A stretch of DNA of 64,000 bases, from assembly GCA_035294305.1 (NCBI GenBank), contig DATGLD010000026.1:77430-141429 (forward strand), read 5' to 3'. The notes under the pieces were generated by a model. It saw only the letters and a program-made list of their open reading frames with translations. It was not told the DNA's origin and did not search any database. Below, in pieces: positions 57,232 through 64,000 of the stretch (the first letter of the stretch is position 1; every line of letters begins with the position of its first letter). The translations under genes were made by a program, and so were the position numbers. Source of the DNA: DASRBN01 sp035294305 (GTDB taxonomy: Bacteria; Chloroflexota; Ktedonobacteria; Ktedonobacterales; Ktedonobacteraceae).

Positions 57232-57627
57232 ATGGCAAACCTGAACTACCCTTCCGACCTCAAGTACAGCAAGACCGACGAATGGGTGCGCGTCGATGGC
57301 GACCAGGCCACCATCGGCATCACCGACTATGCCCAGGATCAACTGGGTGACATCGTTTACGTCGAATTGCCCTGGGACGCATCTCAGCACATCCTTCATG
57401 AAGGCAAGTTCGGAGACATCGAATCGGTCAAAGCCACTTCGGAACTTATTTCACCTATCAGCGGCGAAGTCATCAAGGTCAATGAAGCATTGAAGGACAC
57501 GCCGGAACTGATCAACGACAAACCTTACGATGATGGCTGGATGGTCGTCATCAAGATGGCCAATCCTGCTGAGCTTGATAGCCTGATGAACGCCGACGAG
57601 TACAAGGCATATTTACAGGGGAGATAA
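57232..57627 (+). CDS. gcvH: Glycine cleavage H protein
   Basis: 131 residues. Lipoylated shuttle that carries the aminomethyl group between P and T proteins and is reoxidised by L protein. The lipoylation lysine is in FGDIESVKATSELISPISGE. The N-terminal YSKTDEWVRVDGDQATIGIT is typical. Purine-rich GAAAGGAAGA precedes the ATG. The L protein (lpd) is not in the window. Confidence 0.97.
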   Translation: MANLNYPSDLKYSKTDEWVRVDGDQATIGITDYAQDQLGDIVYVELPWDASQHILHEGKFGDIESVKATSELISPISGEVIKVNEALKDTPELINDKPYDDGWMVVIKMANPAELDSLMNADEYKAYLQGR

Positions 57628-57762
57628 ACAAACTGCTGCAACCTATTCCTCGTTGGCAAAGCCGCTCACAGACGTGCTAAAATGTAGGGACGCAAAGAAT
57701 ACCCATTTCATTGTGTCCCTATACCTATGTCCCACCATGTAAACTCAAGGGAGAGTTTGTAT

Positions 57763-59115
57763 ATGAGCTATATTCCAAATACACCAGAAGACCAGCAGGC
57801 GATGTTGGAGACGCTGGGGCTTTCTTCATGGGAGGCGCTGCTGGCACCGGTTCCCGAAAACGTGCGCCTGAGGCGTCCCCTCAATTTGCCGCCTGCCCTT
57901 CCTGAACCCGATCTCAAACGTCTCATTAGCGGCATGGCAGCTAAAAATAAAAATCTGGATACCGCACTATCTTTTCTAGGCGCTGGCAGCTATGACCATG
58001 CTATACCAAGTATCGTGCCTCACCTGCAGCGGCGTTCGGAATTCGTCACCTCCTACACGCCCTACCAGCCCGAAGTCAGCCAGGGCATGTTGCAGGCTAT
58101 CTATGAATTTCAAACCATGGTCTGCCAGATCACGGGACTGGACATCGCGAACGCCTCGCTTTATGACGGCGCCACGGCTATGGTCGAAGCCGTGCTGCTG
58201 GCCGTCGGCCCCGGCGGGCGCGGCGAGGTGGTGATCTCAGAGGGCGTGGACCCGCAATATCGCACCGTCCTGCACACCTACGCGCACGCGCGCGGCTTCA
58301 GCGTAAAGGAAGTACCGACTCAGAACGGCGTCACCTCCATCGAGGCGCTGAACGAAGCGGTCACGCCCACAACCTCCGCCGTGGTGATACAGCAGCCCAA
58401 TTTCTTTGGCTGCATCGAAGATGTAAAGACTATCGAACCGATCGCGCACAAAGGCAAAGCCGTCTTTGTCGCAACCATCACCGAACCGGCCTCGCTGGGC
58501 ATCCTGACGCCGCCAGGCGCATATGGAGCGGACATCGCCGTGGGCGAGCTAATGAGTTTCGGCAATCCCATGAGCTACGGCGGTCCCGCGCTGGGCTTCA
58601 TGGCCGCACGCAGCAAATATATGCGCCTGCTGCCGGGCAGGCTCGTCGGGCAGACCGTCGAAGAGGGGGGCGAGAAGCAGACCGGCTACGTGCTGACACT
58701 GCAAACCCGCGAGCAGCACATCCGGCGCGAACGCGCCACCTCCAATATCTGCACCAACCAGTCGCTGCTTGCCGTGGGCGCGACAATTTACCTGGCGGCG
58801 CTCGGTAAACAGGGCTTCCGCGAACTCGGCGAACTGTGCCTGCAAAAAGCCCATTACGCATTTCGCCAGATCACGGCCATTGCTGGCTTCAGCGCGAAAT
58901 TTCGTAGTCCATTCTTTGATGAGTTCGTCATCACGGCCCCCGTTTCCGCGCAGCAGCTCTCAGAGCACCTGGAGCAGGCAGGCATTATCGGCGGCTATCC
59001 TCTTGGCGAGCATTACGCCGGTATGAAGAACGACATGTTGTTCTGCGTCACAGAGACGCGCACGAAGGAAGACATTGATCGATTGGTAGAAGTTTTAAGG
59101 GAGGCGCATGCATGA
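57763..59115 (+). CDS. gcvPA: Glycine dehydrogenase (decarboxylating) subunit 1
   Basis: 450 residues, N-terminal half of the P protein, which decarboxylates glycine on PLP. Typical stretches: YIPNTPEDQQAMLETLGLSS, FLGAGSYDHAIPSIVPHL, YTPYQPEVSQGMLQAIYEFQ and LYDGATAMVEAVLLAV. ATG 57763 has AAGGGAGAG upstream and matches the family start; a frame to 57727 is unsupported. Split P protein (PA/PB) is the form of Gram-positives, archaea and Chloroflexota. The stop overlaps the start of subunit 2. Confidence 0.96.
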   Translation: MSYIPNTPEDQQAMLETLGLSSWEALLAPVPENVRLRRPLNLPPALPEPDLKRLISGMAAKNKNLDTALSFLGAGSYDHAIPSIVPHLQRRSEFVTSYTPYQPEVSQGMLQAIYEFQTMVCQITGLDIANASLYDGATAMVEAVLLAVGPGGRGEVVISEGVDPQYRTVLHTYAHARGFSVKEVPTQNGVTSIEALNEAVTPTTSAVVIQQPNFFGCIEDVKTIEPIAHKGKAVFVATITEPASLGILTPPGAYGADIAVGELMSFGNPMSYGGPALGFMAARSKYMRLLPGRLVGQTVEEGGEKQTGYVLTLQTREQHIRRERATSNICTNQSLLAVGATIYLAALGKQGFRELGELCLQKAHYAFRQITAIAGFSAKFRSPFFDEFVITAPVSAQQLSEHLEQAGIIGGYPLGEHYAGMKNDMLFCVTETRTKEDIDRLVEVLREAHA

Positions 59116-60596
59116 GCGTCGAGAAATTGATTTTTGAGAAGGGCGCGCCTGGTCGCAGGGCCGCTACCATGACAACCATGGATGTGCCAACCGAATCGCT
59201 GGAGAGCATGCTACCCGCGGGCATGATCCGCGAAGAGCCTGCGCCACTGCCGGAGGTCAGCGAAATAGAGATCGTGCGCCATTACACGCACCTGTCGCAG
59301 CGCAACTTCGGCGTCGATACCGGCTTCTACCCGCTCGGCTCCTGCACCATGAAATACAATCCCAAGATCAACGAAGATATGGCTGCGCTGCCTGGTTTCG
59401 CCCACATCCATCCCTTGCAGCCGGACAGCACCGTGCAGGGCGCGATCCAGCTTGTCTACGAGCTTGAGCAATATCTTGCCGAAATTTCGGGCATGACCCG
59501 CGTCACCTTGCAGCCCTCCGCCGGCGCGCACGGCGAACTGACCGGCTTGATGCTGATCAAGGCCTTTCACGAAAGCAACGGGCAGGGGCATCGCAACCTG
59601 GTACTCATTCCCGATAACGCGCATGGCACCAATCCTGCCAGCGCCACCCTTGCCGACTATAAAGCCGTCGAGGTCAAAACCGACCCAAAGACAGGCGGCA
59701 TTGAGATGGAGCACCTGAAAGCCTTGCTGGACGCGAATGGTGGCAATATCGCCGCCATCATGATGACCAACCCCAACACATTGGGACTCTTCGACAGCAA
59801 GATCGTCGAGATCGCGACGCTGGTACACGAGGTAGGCGGGCAGCTCTACTATGACGGCGCCAACGCTAACGCCGTGCTCGGCATTACGCGCCCCGGCGAT
59901 ATGGGCTTCGACGTAGTGCATTTCAACCTGCACAAAACGTGCAGCACGCCACACGGCGGAGGTGGCCCCGGCGCCGGTCCCATCGGCGTCAAAGAGCACC
60001 TCGTACCGTTTCTGCCGGGACCTCTGCCGGCAAAAGGCAAGAACGGCTACTACTGGGAAGATGCCGGCCCGCGCTCCATTGGCAAAGTGCGCGCTAACAA
60101 GGGCAACTTCGGTGTGCTGGTGCGAGCCTATACCTACATTCGCACCTATGGACCCGATGGGCTGCTGCACGTCTCACAGAGCGCCATCCTCAACGCCAAC
60201 TACCTGAAGCACCAACTGGCCGCCGACTACGAGATTGCTTTCCCGCAGCTGTGCCAGCACGAGTTCGTCGCCACTGCCCGGCGGCAGAAAGAGGAATCGG
60301 GTGTGACTGCGCTCGACATTGCCAAGCGTATCCTCGACTTTGGCATGTACGCGCCGACCATCTACTTCCCGCTCATCGTTCACGAGGCGCTGATGATCGA
60401 GCCGACCGAAACGGAGACACGAGAGACGCTGGACTACTTCGTGAGTGTCATGCACCAGATCGCCGAGGAGGCGCGTACCAATCCCGACATCGTCAAAACC
60501 GCTCCCCATACCACCCCTGTCGGCAGGCTCGACCAGGCGCTGGCGGCCCGCAAGCCGAACCTGCGCTGGACGCCGGGACAGGAAATAACCCATTAA
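59112..60596 (+). CDS. gcvPB: Glycine dehydrogenase (decarboxylating) subunit 2
   Basis: 494 residues, the PLP-binding half of split P protein. The PLP lysine is in VVHFNLHKTCSTPHGGGGPG; GFYPLGSCTMKYNPKINEDM near residue 75 and SAGAHGELTGLMLIKAFHES are family signatures. ATGA overlap with subunit 1 gives stoichiometric synthesis of the alpha2-beta2 enzyme. The stop lies in a perfect hairpin (60592-60639). Confidence 0.97.
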   Translation: MSVEKLIFEKGAPGRRAATMTTMDVPTESLESMLPAGMIREEPAPLPEVSEIEIVRHYTHLSQRNFGVDTGFYPLGSCTMKYNPKINEDMAALPGFAHIHPLQPDSTVQGAIQLVYELEQYLAEISGMTRVTLQPSAGAHGELTGLMLIKAFHESNGQGHRNLVLIPDNAHGTNPASATLADYKAVEVKTDPKTGGIEMEHLKALLDANGGNIAAIMMTNPNTLGLFDSKIVEIATLVHEVGGQLYYDGANANAVLGITRPGDMGFDVVHFNLHKTCSTPHGGGGPGAGPIGVKEHLVPFLPGPLPAKGKNGYYWEDAGPRSIGKVRANKGNFGVLVRAYTYIRTYGPDGLLHVSQSAILNANYLKHQLAADYEIAFPQLCQHEFVATARRQKEESGVTALDIAKRILDFGMYAPTIYFPLIVHEALMIEPTETETRETLDYFVSVMHQIAEEARTNPDIVKTAPHTTPVGRLDQALAARKPNLRWTPGQEITH

Positions 60597-60639
60597 AGGG
60601 GCAATGAGACAAGCCGGCTTGTCTCATTGCCCCTTTAAT
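60592..60639 (+). terminator. Perfect 24-bp-arm palindrome after gcvPB
   Basis: Arms 60592-60615 and 60616-60639, no loop in the DNA, include the gcvPB TAA at 60594-60596. Core GGGGCAATGAGACAAGCC. CCTTTAATATT follows. Ends the glycine cleavage operon. Confidence 0.75.
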
Positions 60640-60835
60640 ATTGATAGCTTTTCGAACTTCACATGCCAAAAAACAGGTCTTTGCACGTCCAAAACTCTGG
60701 AAAGTGACAATGAAAAATATATTGTGATGGTTCTTATTGTTATACTGGAAATTGTAGCGCTAACCTATTACAATGTCTCAGTGATTCGACTCAGATTGAG
60801 AGAAAAAGATCACTCAAATAGAAGGAGATTGGTAG

Positions 60836-61600
60836 ATGCCTTACCAGATTAAACATTACGGTTGGATACCGGATTTACCCGACAAACGCGATTACCTGTA
60901 TGCCGCACCTTTTGAGGCGGGGCAGGCTCTTCCCACAAGCATCGACTTGCGGCCAAACTGTCCCGCAGTTTACGACCAGGGCCAGCTGGGTAGCTGCACG
61001 GCGAACGCCATTGCCGCCGCCCTCGAATTTGATCAGATCAAAGAGAACGAGAATCCGATTTTTGTTCCATCGCGCCTCTTCATTTATTACAACGAGCGCG
61101 CCATGGAAGGAACCGTCAACTCGGACAGCGGCGCGCAGATTCGCGATGGCATGAAAAGCGTAGGAAATCTAGGGGCCTGTTCCGAAGACTGCTGGTCCTA
61201 CGATATCACCAAATTCGAGGAGAAGCCGCCCGATACCTGCTACCAGCAGGCTCTCCAGCACCGTGCCATTGTTTATAAGAGAGTCGTCCAGGATATCAAC
61301 CAGATGAAAGGTTGCCTGGCCTCGGGCCTTCCGTTCGTCTTCGGTTTCACCGTCTACCAGAGCTTCGAAAGTCCGGAGGTAGCTCAGAGCGGCCACGCGC
61401 CAATGCCTGGGCCCGATGAGACGGTACTTGGTGGGCACGCAGTCATGGCGGTTGGTTACGACGACAGCAATAACTGGTTCATCGTACGTAATTCCTGGGG
61501 CACAAACTGGGGTATGGCGGGCTACTTCACGCTCCCTTATGACTATGTGACGAGCAAAAGCCTCGCCAGCGACTTCTGGATGGTCAGCCTGGTGCAGTAA
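60836..61600 (+). CDS. Papain-like (C1 family) cysteine peptidase
   Basis: 254 residues. Catalytic residues are all visible: oxyanion Gln and catalytic Cys in VYDQGQLGSCTANAIAAALE, catalytic His in LGGHAVMAVGYDDS, and Asn in WFIVRNSWGTNWGMAGYF. The N-terminal YGWIPDLPDKRDYLYA replaces a conventional propeptide, as in bacterial C1 peptidases of this type. No signal peptide, so it is cytoplasmic or leaves by another route. AGAAGGAG precedes the ATG. It converges on a chagasin-type inhibitor gene. Confidence 0.95.
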   Translation: MPYQIKHYGWIPDLPDKRDYLYAAPFEAGQALPTSIDLRPNCPAVYDQGQLGSCTANAIAAALEFDQIKENENPIFVPSRLFIYYNERAMEGTVNSDSGAQIRDGMKSVGNLGACSEDCWSYDITKFEEKPPDTCYQQALQHRAIVYKRVVQDINQMKGCLASGLPFVFGFTVYQSFESPEVAQSGHAPMPGPDETVLGGHAVMAVGYDDSNNWFIVRNSWGTNWGMAGYFTLPYDYVTSKSLASDFWMVSLVQ

Positions 61601-61608
61601 AATAGCGC

Positions 61609-61644
61609 GTAAAACCTGTGGGGAACTTTCTCCACAGGTTTTAC
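61609..61644. terminator. Hairpin between peptidase and inhibitor genes
   Basis: 14-bp arms GTAAAACCTGTGGG (61609-61622) and TCCACAGGTTTTAC (61631-61644), one G-U. The right arm carries the inhibitor's stop (61641-61643, minus strand). Bidirectional terminator. Confidence 0.75.
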
Positions 61645-61961
61645 ATGTTCACCCTCACATTCAATATAAATCGCCGAGCAGCATTTCCCGCGGACTCCCA
61701 TGACCGGCGGTACAGAAGTTCAATGTGGGCGTACCCTGCCTGCACCGCTTCAAAGCGCCAGTAACGCGTACCCTCCTGTCCATGCAAGCCAGAATCAGGG
61801 GGCTCATACACATCTGCTAGCGTTTTGCAGGTCGGCTCACCACCCGACAGCACGTTCCAGCGAAAGCCGGTGGTAGGGTTTTCGCGCAGGCGAACTTCAA
61901 ATTTCTGGCCGGTTTGCAGGTCTATTTCCTGCCCGTTCGAGCTTTCGTTGTACTGTCGCAT
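61641..61961 (-). CDS. Chagasin-type (I42) cysteine protease inhibitor
   Basis: 106 residues, Ig-like chagasin fold that blocks papain-family peptidases. The three inhibitory loops are visible: NPTTGFRW (L2-type NPTTG), GQEGTRYWRFEAVQAG, and LYRRSWES (RxW loop). LRENPTTGFRWNVLSGG is the hallmark. No signal peptide, so it could meet the convergent C1 peptidase in the same compartment. GAGAGGAG lies upstream of the ATG. Confidence 0.9.
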   Translation of the reverse strand: MRQYNESSNGQEIDLQTGQKFEVRLRENPTTGFRWNVLSGGEPTCKTLADVYEPPDSGLHGQEGTRYWRFEAVQAGYAHIELLYRRSWESAGNAARRFILNVRVNM

Positions 61962-61983
61962 ATCGGTGGCTCCTCTCCCATTA

Positions 61984-62229
61984 TTATATCAGGTACGAGA
62001 TGTGCTCAACTTCCTCCCTGGCCCGTAAACAACCTGCTGAAAGCCCCTTACGAACAAGCGGGCTTTTAATGCGACCAGTCCTATGATGGATAACCTTCTC
62101 CACCCGCGGCTTAGTAAGGTCGCTCCGGCCCAGCAAGTTTTTGCTATCTATCAGTTCCATGCCGGACTTGATTTCGTTTACATCTATTTCTTGCGCTTTT
62201 GTACTGTCTCGATACTCTCCTTTAGCCAT
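61984..62229 (-). CDS. Small unknown protein upstream of the inhibitor gene
   Basis: 81 residues, charged, no membrane segment: AKGEYRDSTKAQEIDVNEIK, GMELIDSKNLLGRSDLTKPR, VEKVIHHRTGRIKSPLVRKG. GGAAAG lies upstream of the ATG and the stop is 22 bp before the inhibitor gene. It could be a real small gene or chance; codon pattern gives no strong decision. Confidence 0.35.
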   Translation of the reverse strand: MAKGEYRDSTKAQEIDVNEIKSGMELIDSKNLLGRSDLTKPRVEKVIHHRTGRIKSPLVRKGLSAGCLRAREEVEHISYLI

Positions 62230-62539
62230 GCTAAAAGACTTTCCGGGATGATTTGCGATCTGAGGTTTGCGCGGGTAGCTTCATTGTTGTTAAAAGTATG
62301 GCATTGAGCCAGAGGAGAACTTCCCTTCCTCTGCAACACAACCCCTTTTGCTGGCTATATATTGGTACAGGCAGCTTTCTGAAATTGCCAGCTAGTTCTA
62401 CTTGGTGTACGAATGAAACGCCAGGGGAGAGACAAAAAGGGGCTGATAGGTGGACAAATCCCCGCAAACCAGTTATCATCAAGACGCTCGGAAACAGCAG
62501 AAAGCAAATGGAGCCACAAACAAACTCAGGAGTAATCGC

Positions 62540-63826
62540 ATGGAATATGCCATCCTTGGTGGAGGCGCATTGGGATTAGGGGCGGCGTATCGCCTGGCTC
62601 AGGCCGGACATCCGGTCATGGTCTTTGAACAGGAACCGGTAGCGGGCGGACTGGCAGCGGGTTTTCGCGTCGGCGATACCTGGCTGGAGAAATTTTATCA
62701 TCACCTGTTTCGTACCGATACCACTATCATCAAGCTGATCCAGGAACTGGGGCTGAGCGAGCGCCTCGAATGGTCTCACCCGCGCACCGTCTGCCTCATC
62801 GAGGGCAAATTCCAACAACTGGATTCTCCAATCACGCTGCTCAAATTTTCACCTCTTGCCATCCATGAGCGCGTCCGGATAGCTGCTGTAGCCGCCTTTC
62901 TCAAATTGAGCAGTTCAGGTATATTCGAGGGCAAAACGGCAGAGCCGTGGCTCGAACGCTGGATGGGCAAACATTCTTATGAAATGGTCTTTCAACCCCT
63001 CTTCCTGGCCAAGTTCGGCGCGATGCACGACCAGATCGCACTCCCGTGGTTCTGGGCGCGTTTCCACGACCGCACGACCTACCTGGGCTACCTGCGCGGC
63101 GGCTTCCAGTTGCTCTATGAACGACTCGTGGAGCGTATCAGTGAGGCCGGAGGAAAAGTCTTGCTCGGCACGCGCGTGGAGAAGGCCGCGCCGCGCAATG
63201 ATGGGCGCTGGGAGATCACAACCGGCAAGGGAAGCTGGACGGTTGATCGCGTCATCTCTACACTGCCGACACGCCTGACCTGCCGTCTCATCCCGGCCCT
63301 GCCGGATGATTATCGCCAGCGTTACGACTGGGGCCAGGCCTATGGCGCACAATGCCTCATCCTGGCGCTCAATCACCAGCTGACGGATAGCTACTGGATC
63401 AATCCCTGCGATCCCGGCTATCCCTTCACCAGCCTGGTCGAGCATACGAACTACCGCCCACCCTCCGAATATGGAGGGCGCCACCTGATTTACCTGGGCA
63501 ACTACCGTCCCATGCATGATCCACTCTTCAAAATGAGCAAAGAGCAGATCATCGAAGAGTCCTCGCCCTACCTCAAACGCATCAATCCGGCTTTTAACAG
63601 CACGTGGATTACGGAAAGCTGGCTTTTCCAGGCCCCATTCGCCCAGCCGATTGTCACAACCGAGTATCGCGAACACATTCCCCCACTGCGCACACCATTG
63701 CAGGGCCTCTGGGTCGCCAACATGTTCCAGGTCTACCCCCATGATCGCGGCCAGAATTATTCTTTCGCGCTGGCTGACAGGCTCGTGAGGGAACTCCTTC
63801 AGGGCGACCACCAGGGTACGCCCTGA
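62540..63826 (+). CDS. FAD-dependent amine-oxidase-like oxidoreductase
   Basis: 428 residues. N-terminal Rossmann motif YAILGGGALGLGAAYRLAQA (GxGxxG type) binds FAD, with the acidic end EQEPVAGGLAAGF. The fold resembles protoporphyrinogen oxidase/UDP-galactopyranose-mutase-like enzymes: LEKFYHHLFRTDTTIIKLIQ, VISTLPTRLTCRLIPALPDD, and the C-terminal FAD motif GLWVANMFQVYPHDRGQNYS. ATG 62540 follows CAGGAGT and starts exactly at the Rossmann strand. Relatives lie next to glycosyltransferases in surface glycan clusters. The last codons form the left arm of a hairpin. Confidence 0.88.
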   Translation: MEYAILGGGALGLGAAYRLAQAGHPVMVFEQEPVAGGLAAGFRVGDTWLEKFYHHLFRTDTTIIKLIQELGLSERLEWSHPRTVCLIEGKFQQLDSPITLLKFSPLAIHERVRIAAVAAFLKLSSSGIFEGKTAEPWLERWMGKHSYEMVFQPLFLAKFGAMHDQIALPWFWARFHDRTTYLGYLRGGFQLLYERLVERISEAGGKVLLGTRVEKAAPRNDGRWEITTGKGSWTVDRVISTLPTRLTCRLIPALPDDYRQRYDWGQAYGAQCLILALNHQLTDSYWINPCDPGYPFTSLVEHTNYRPPSEYGGRHLIYLGNYRPMHDPLFKMSKEQIIEESSPYLKRINPAFNSTWITESWLFQAPFAQPIVTTEYREHIPPLRTPLQGLWVANMFQVYPHDRGQNYSFALADRLVRELLQGDHQGTP

Positions 63827-63840
63827 AGGAGTTCCCTCAC
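63785..63840. terminator. 22-bp-arm hairpin overlapping the 3' end of the oxidoreductase gene
   Basis: Arms 63785-63806 and 63819-63840 are perfect complements; the left arm codes for the last residues and the stop is at 63824-63826 in the right arm. The centre is an AGGGCGACCAC/GTACGCCCT repeat (63801-63824). Confidence 0.75.
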
Positions 63841-63864
63841 CTTACTGTTTTCTTGCTGACAGGG

Positions 63865-64000
63865 CTATTTAAAAGTCAGAAGAGAGCCAAGCAAGAGACG
63901 AACCGCCAGTAAGGGCTGAGCGTCAAAGGCCCGCATCTGCTGGGGAACATTGCCGACTCCCAAGAAATCGAAGAGAGCCAACAGGAAGCTATTGAGCAAG
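63865..64000 (-). CDS. C-terminal end of an unknown membrane protein (5' partial)
   Basis: 44 residues up to the right edge, hydrophobic: LLNSFLLALFDFLGVGNVPQ ... LLAVRLLLGSLLTFK, then TAG. It reads like the last helices of a membrane protein. It is convergent with the oxidoreductase gene and its end lies 25 bp beyond the hairpin. No family can be named. Confidence 0.45.
   Translation of the reverse strand, partial: LLNSFLLALFDFLGVGNVPQQMRAFDAQPLLAVRLLLGSLLTFK

Noticed and set aside
59211..60170. 319-codon minus-strand frame opposite gcvPB
   Set aside because: Antisense shadow of gcvPB; no recognisable motif.
60604..60852. 82-codon frame between gcvPB and the C1 peptidase
   Set aside because: Begins inside the gcvPB terminator hairpin, overlaps the peptidase start and lacks a ribosome-binding site; one hydrophobic stretch is probably chance.

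Overview
The window reads as a chromosomal piece of a moderately GC-rich filamentous-type Chloroflexota, most likely class Ktedonobacteria. This is an inference from gene content and style: a two-subunit glycine decarboxylase, Uma2 proteins with charged coiled-coil tails, a DUF6325-SHOCT pair, several DHA3-type MFS exporters, proline/tyrosine-rich single-span membrane proteins, and very many short dispersed palindromes. There is no rRNA gene or phylogenetic marker that I could place with certainty; dnaE and ftsH would be the ones to use.

Layout. 1-5113: four-gene BMP-type (nucleoside-like) ABC importer, its substrate-binding gene cut by the left edge. 5155-8096: split chromate-transporter pair, citrate synthase, and a divergent small helix-turn-helix protein. 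8273-14254: DHA3 exporter, then a MoxR/DUF58/membrane-protein operon and a second membrane protein. 14448-18434: GT9 glycosyltransferase, small membrane protein, HerA-like ATPase and a HAS-barrel-like partner. 18464-21203: a radical SAM protein with an unusual cysteine spacing, an unknown partner, and a DoxX protein. 21639-24427: an exported IPT/PQQ protein followed by decayed DNA (NB-ARC/TPR remnant). 24428-36632: dnaE, Uma2 protein, PrsW-like protease, lipoprotein, a NADAR gene broken by a small transposable element, an ABC-F protein with an elaborate leader, and a carbonic anhydrase. 36715-43619: histidine phosphatase, tRNA-Arg, Imm-5-like protein, frameshifted gene, LysM-CHAP hydrolase, unknown anchored protein, amino-acid permease. 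43686-51004: ftsH, three CAT-anticodon tRNAs, SHOCT/DUF6325, an MFS exporter with its ArsR-type regulator, and a decayed EamA gene. 51487-55904: large unknown protein, truncated MFS gene abutting a sigma-factor fragment, unknown protein. 56086-60596: complete gcvT-gcvH-gcvPA-gcvPB glycine cleavage set. 60836-64000: papain-like peptidase facing a chagasin-type inhibitor, an FAD oxidoreductase, and a gene cut by the right edge.

The most striking feature is not one gene but the density of palindromic DNA. At least five short repeat families and one 127-bp element with terminal inverted repeats recur. Several copies lie inside genes without breaking the frame; one breaks a gene and left a 7-bp target duplication. 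Long near-perfect hairpins lie at 3' ends and carry the stop codons of the flanking genes. The most interesting regulatory regions are the ABC-F leader (33948-34299), the 10-bp-phased TTGAT array between citrate synthase and the HTH gene, and the competing hairpins behind the substrate-binding gene. All calls were made by reading; no database search was run.
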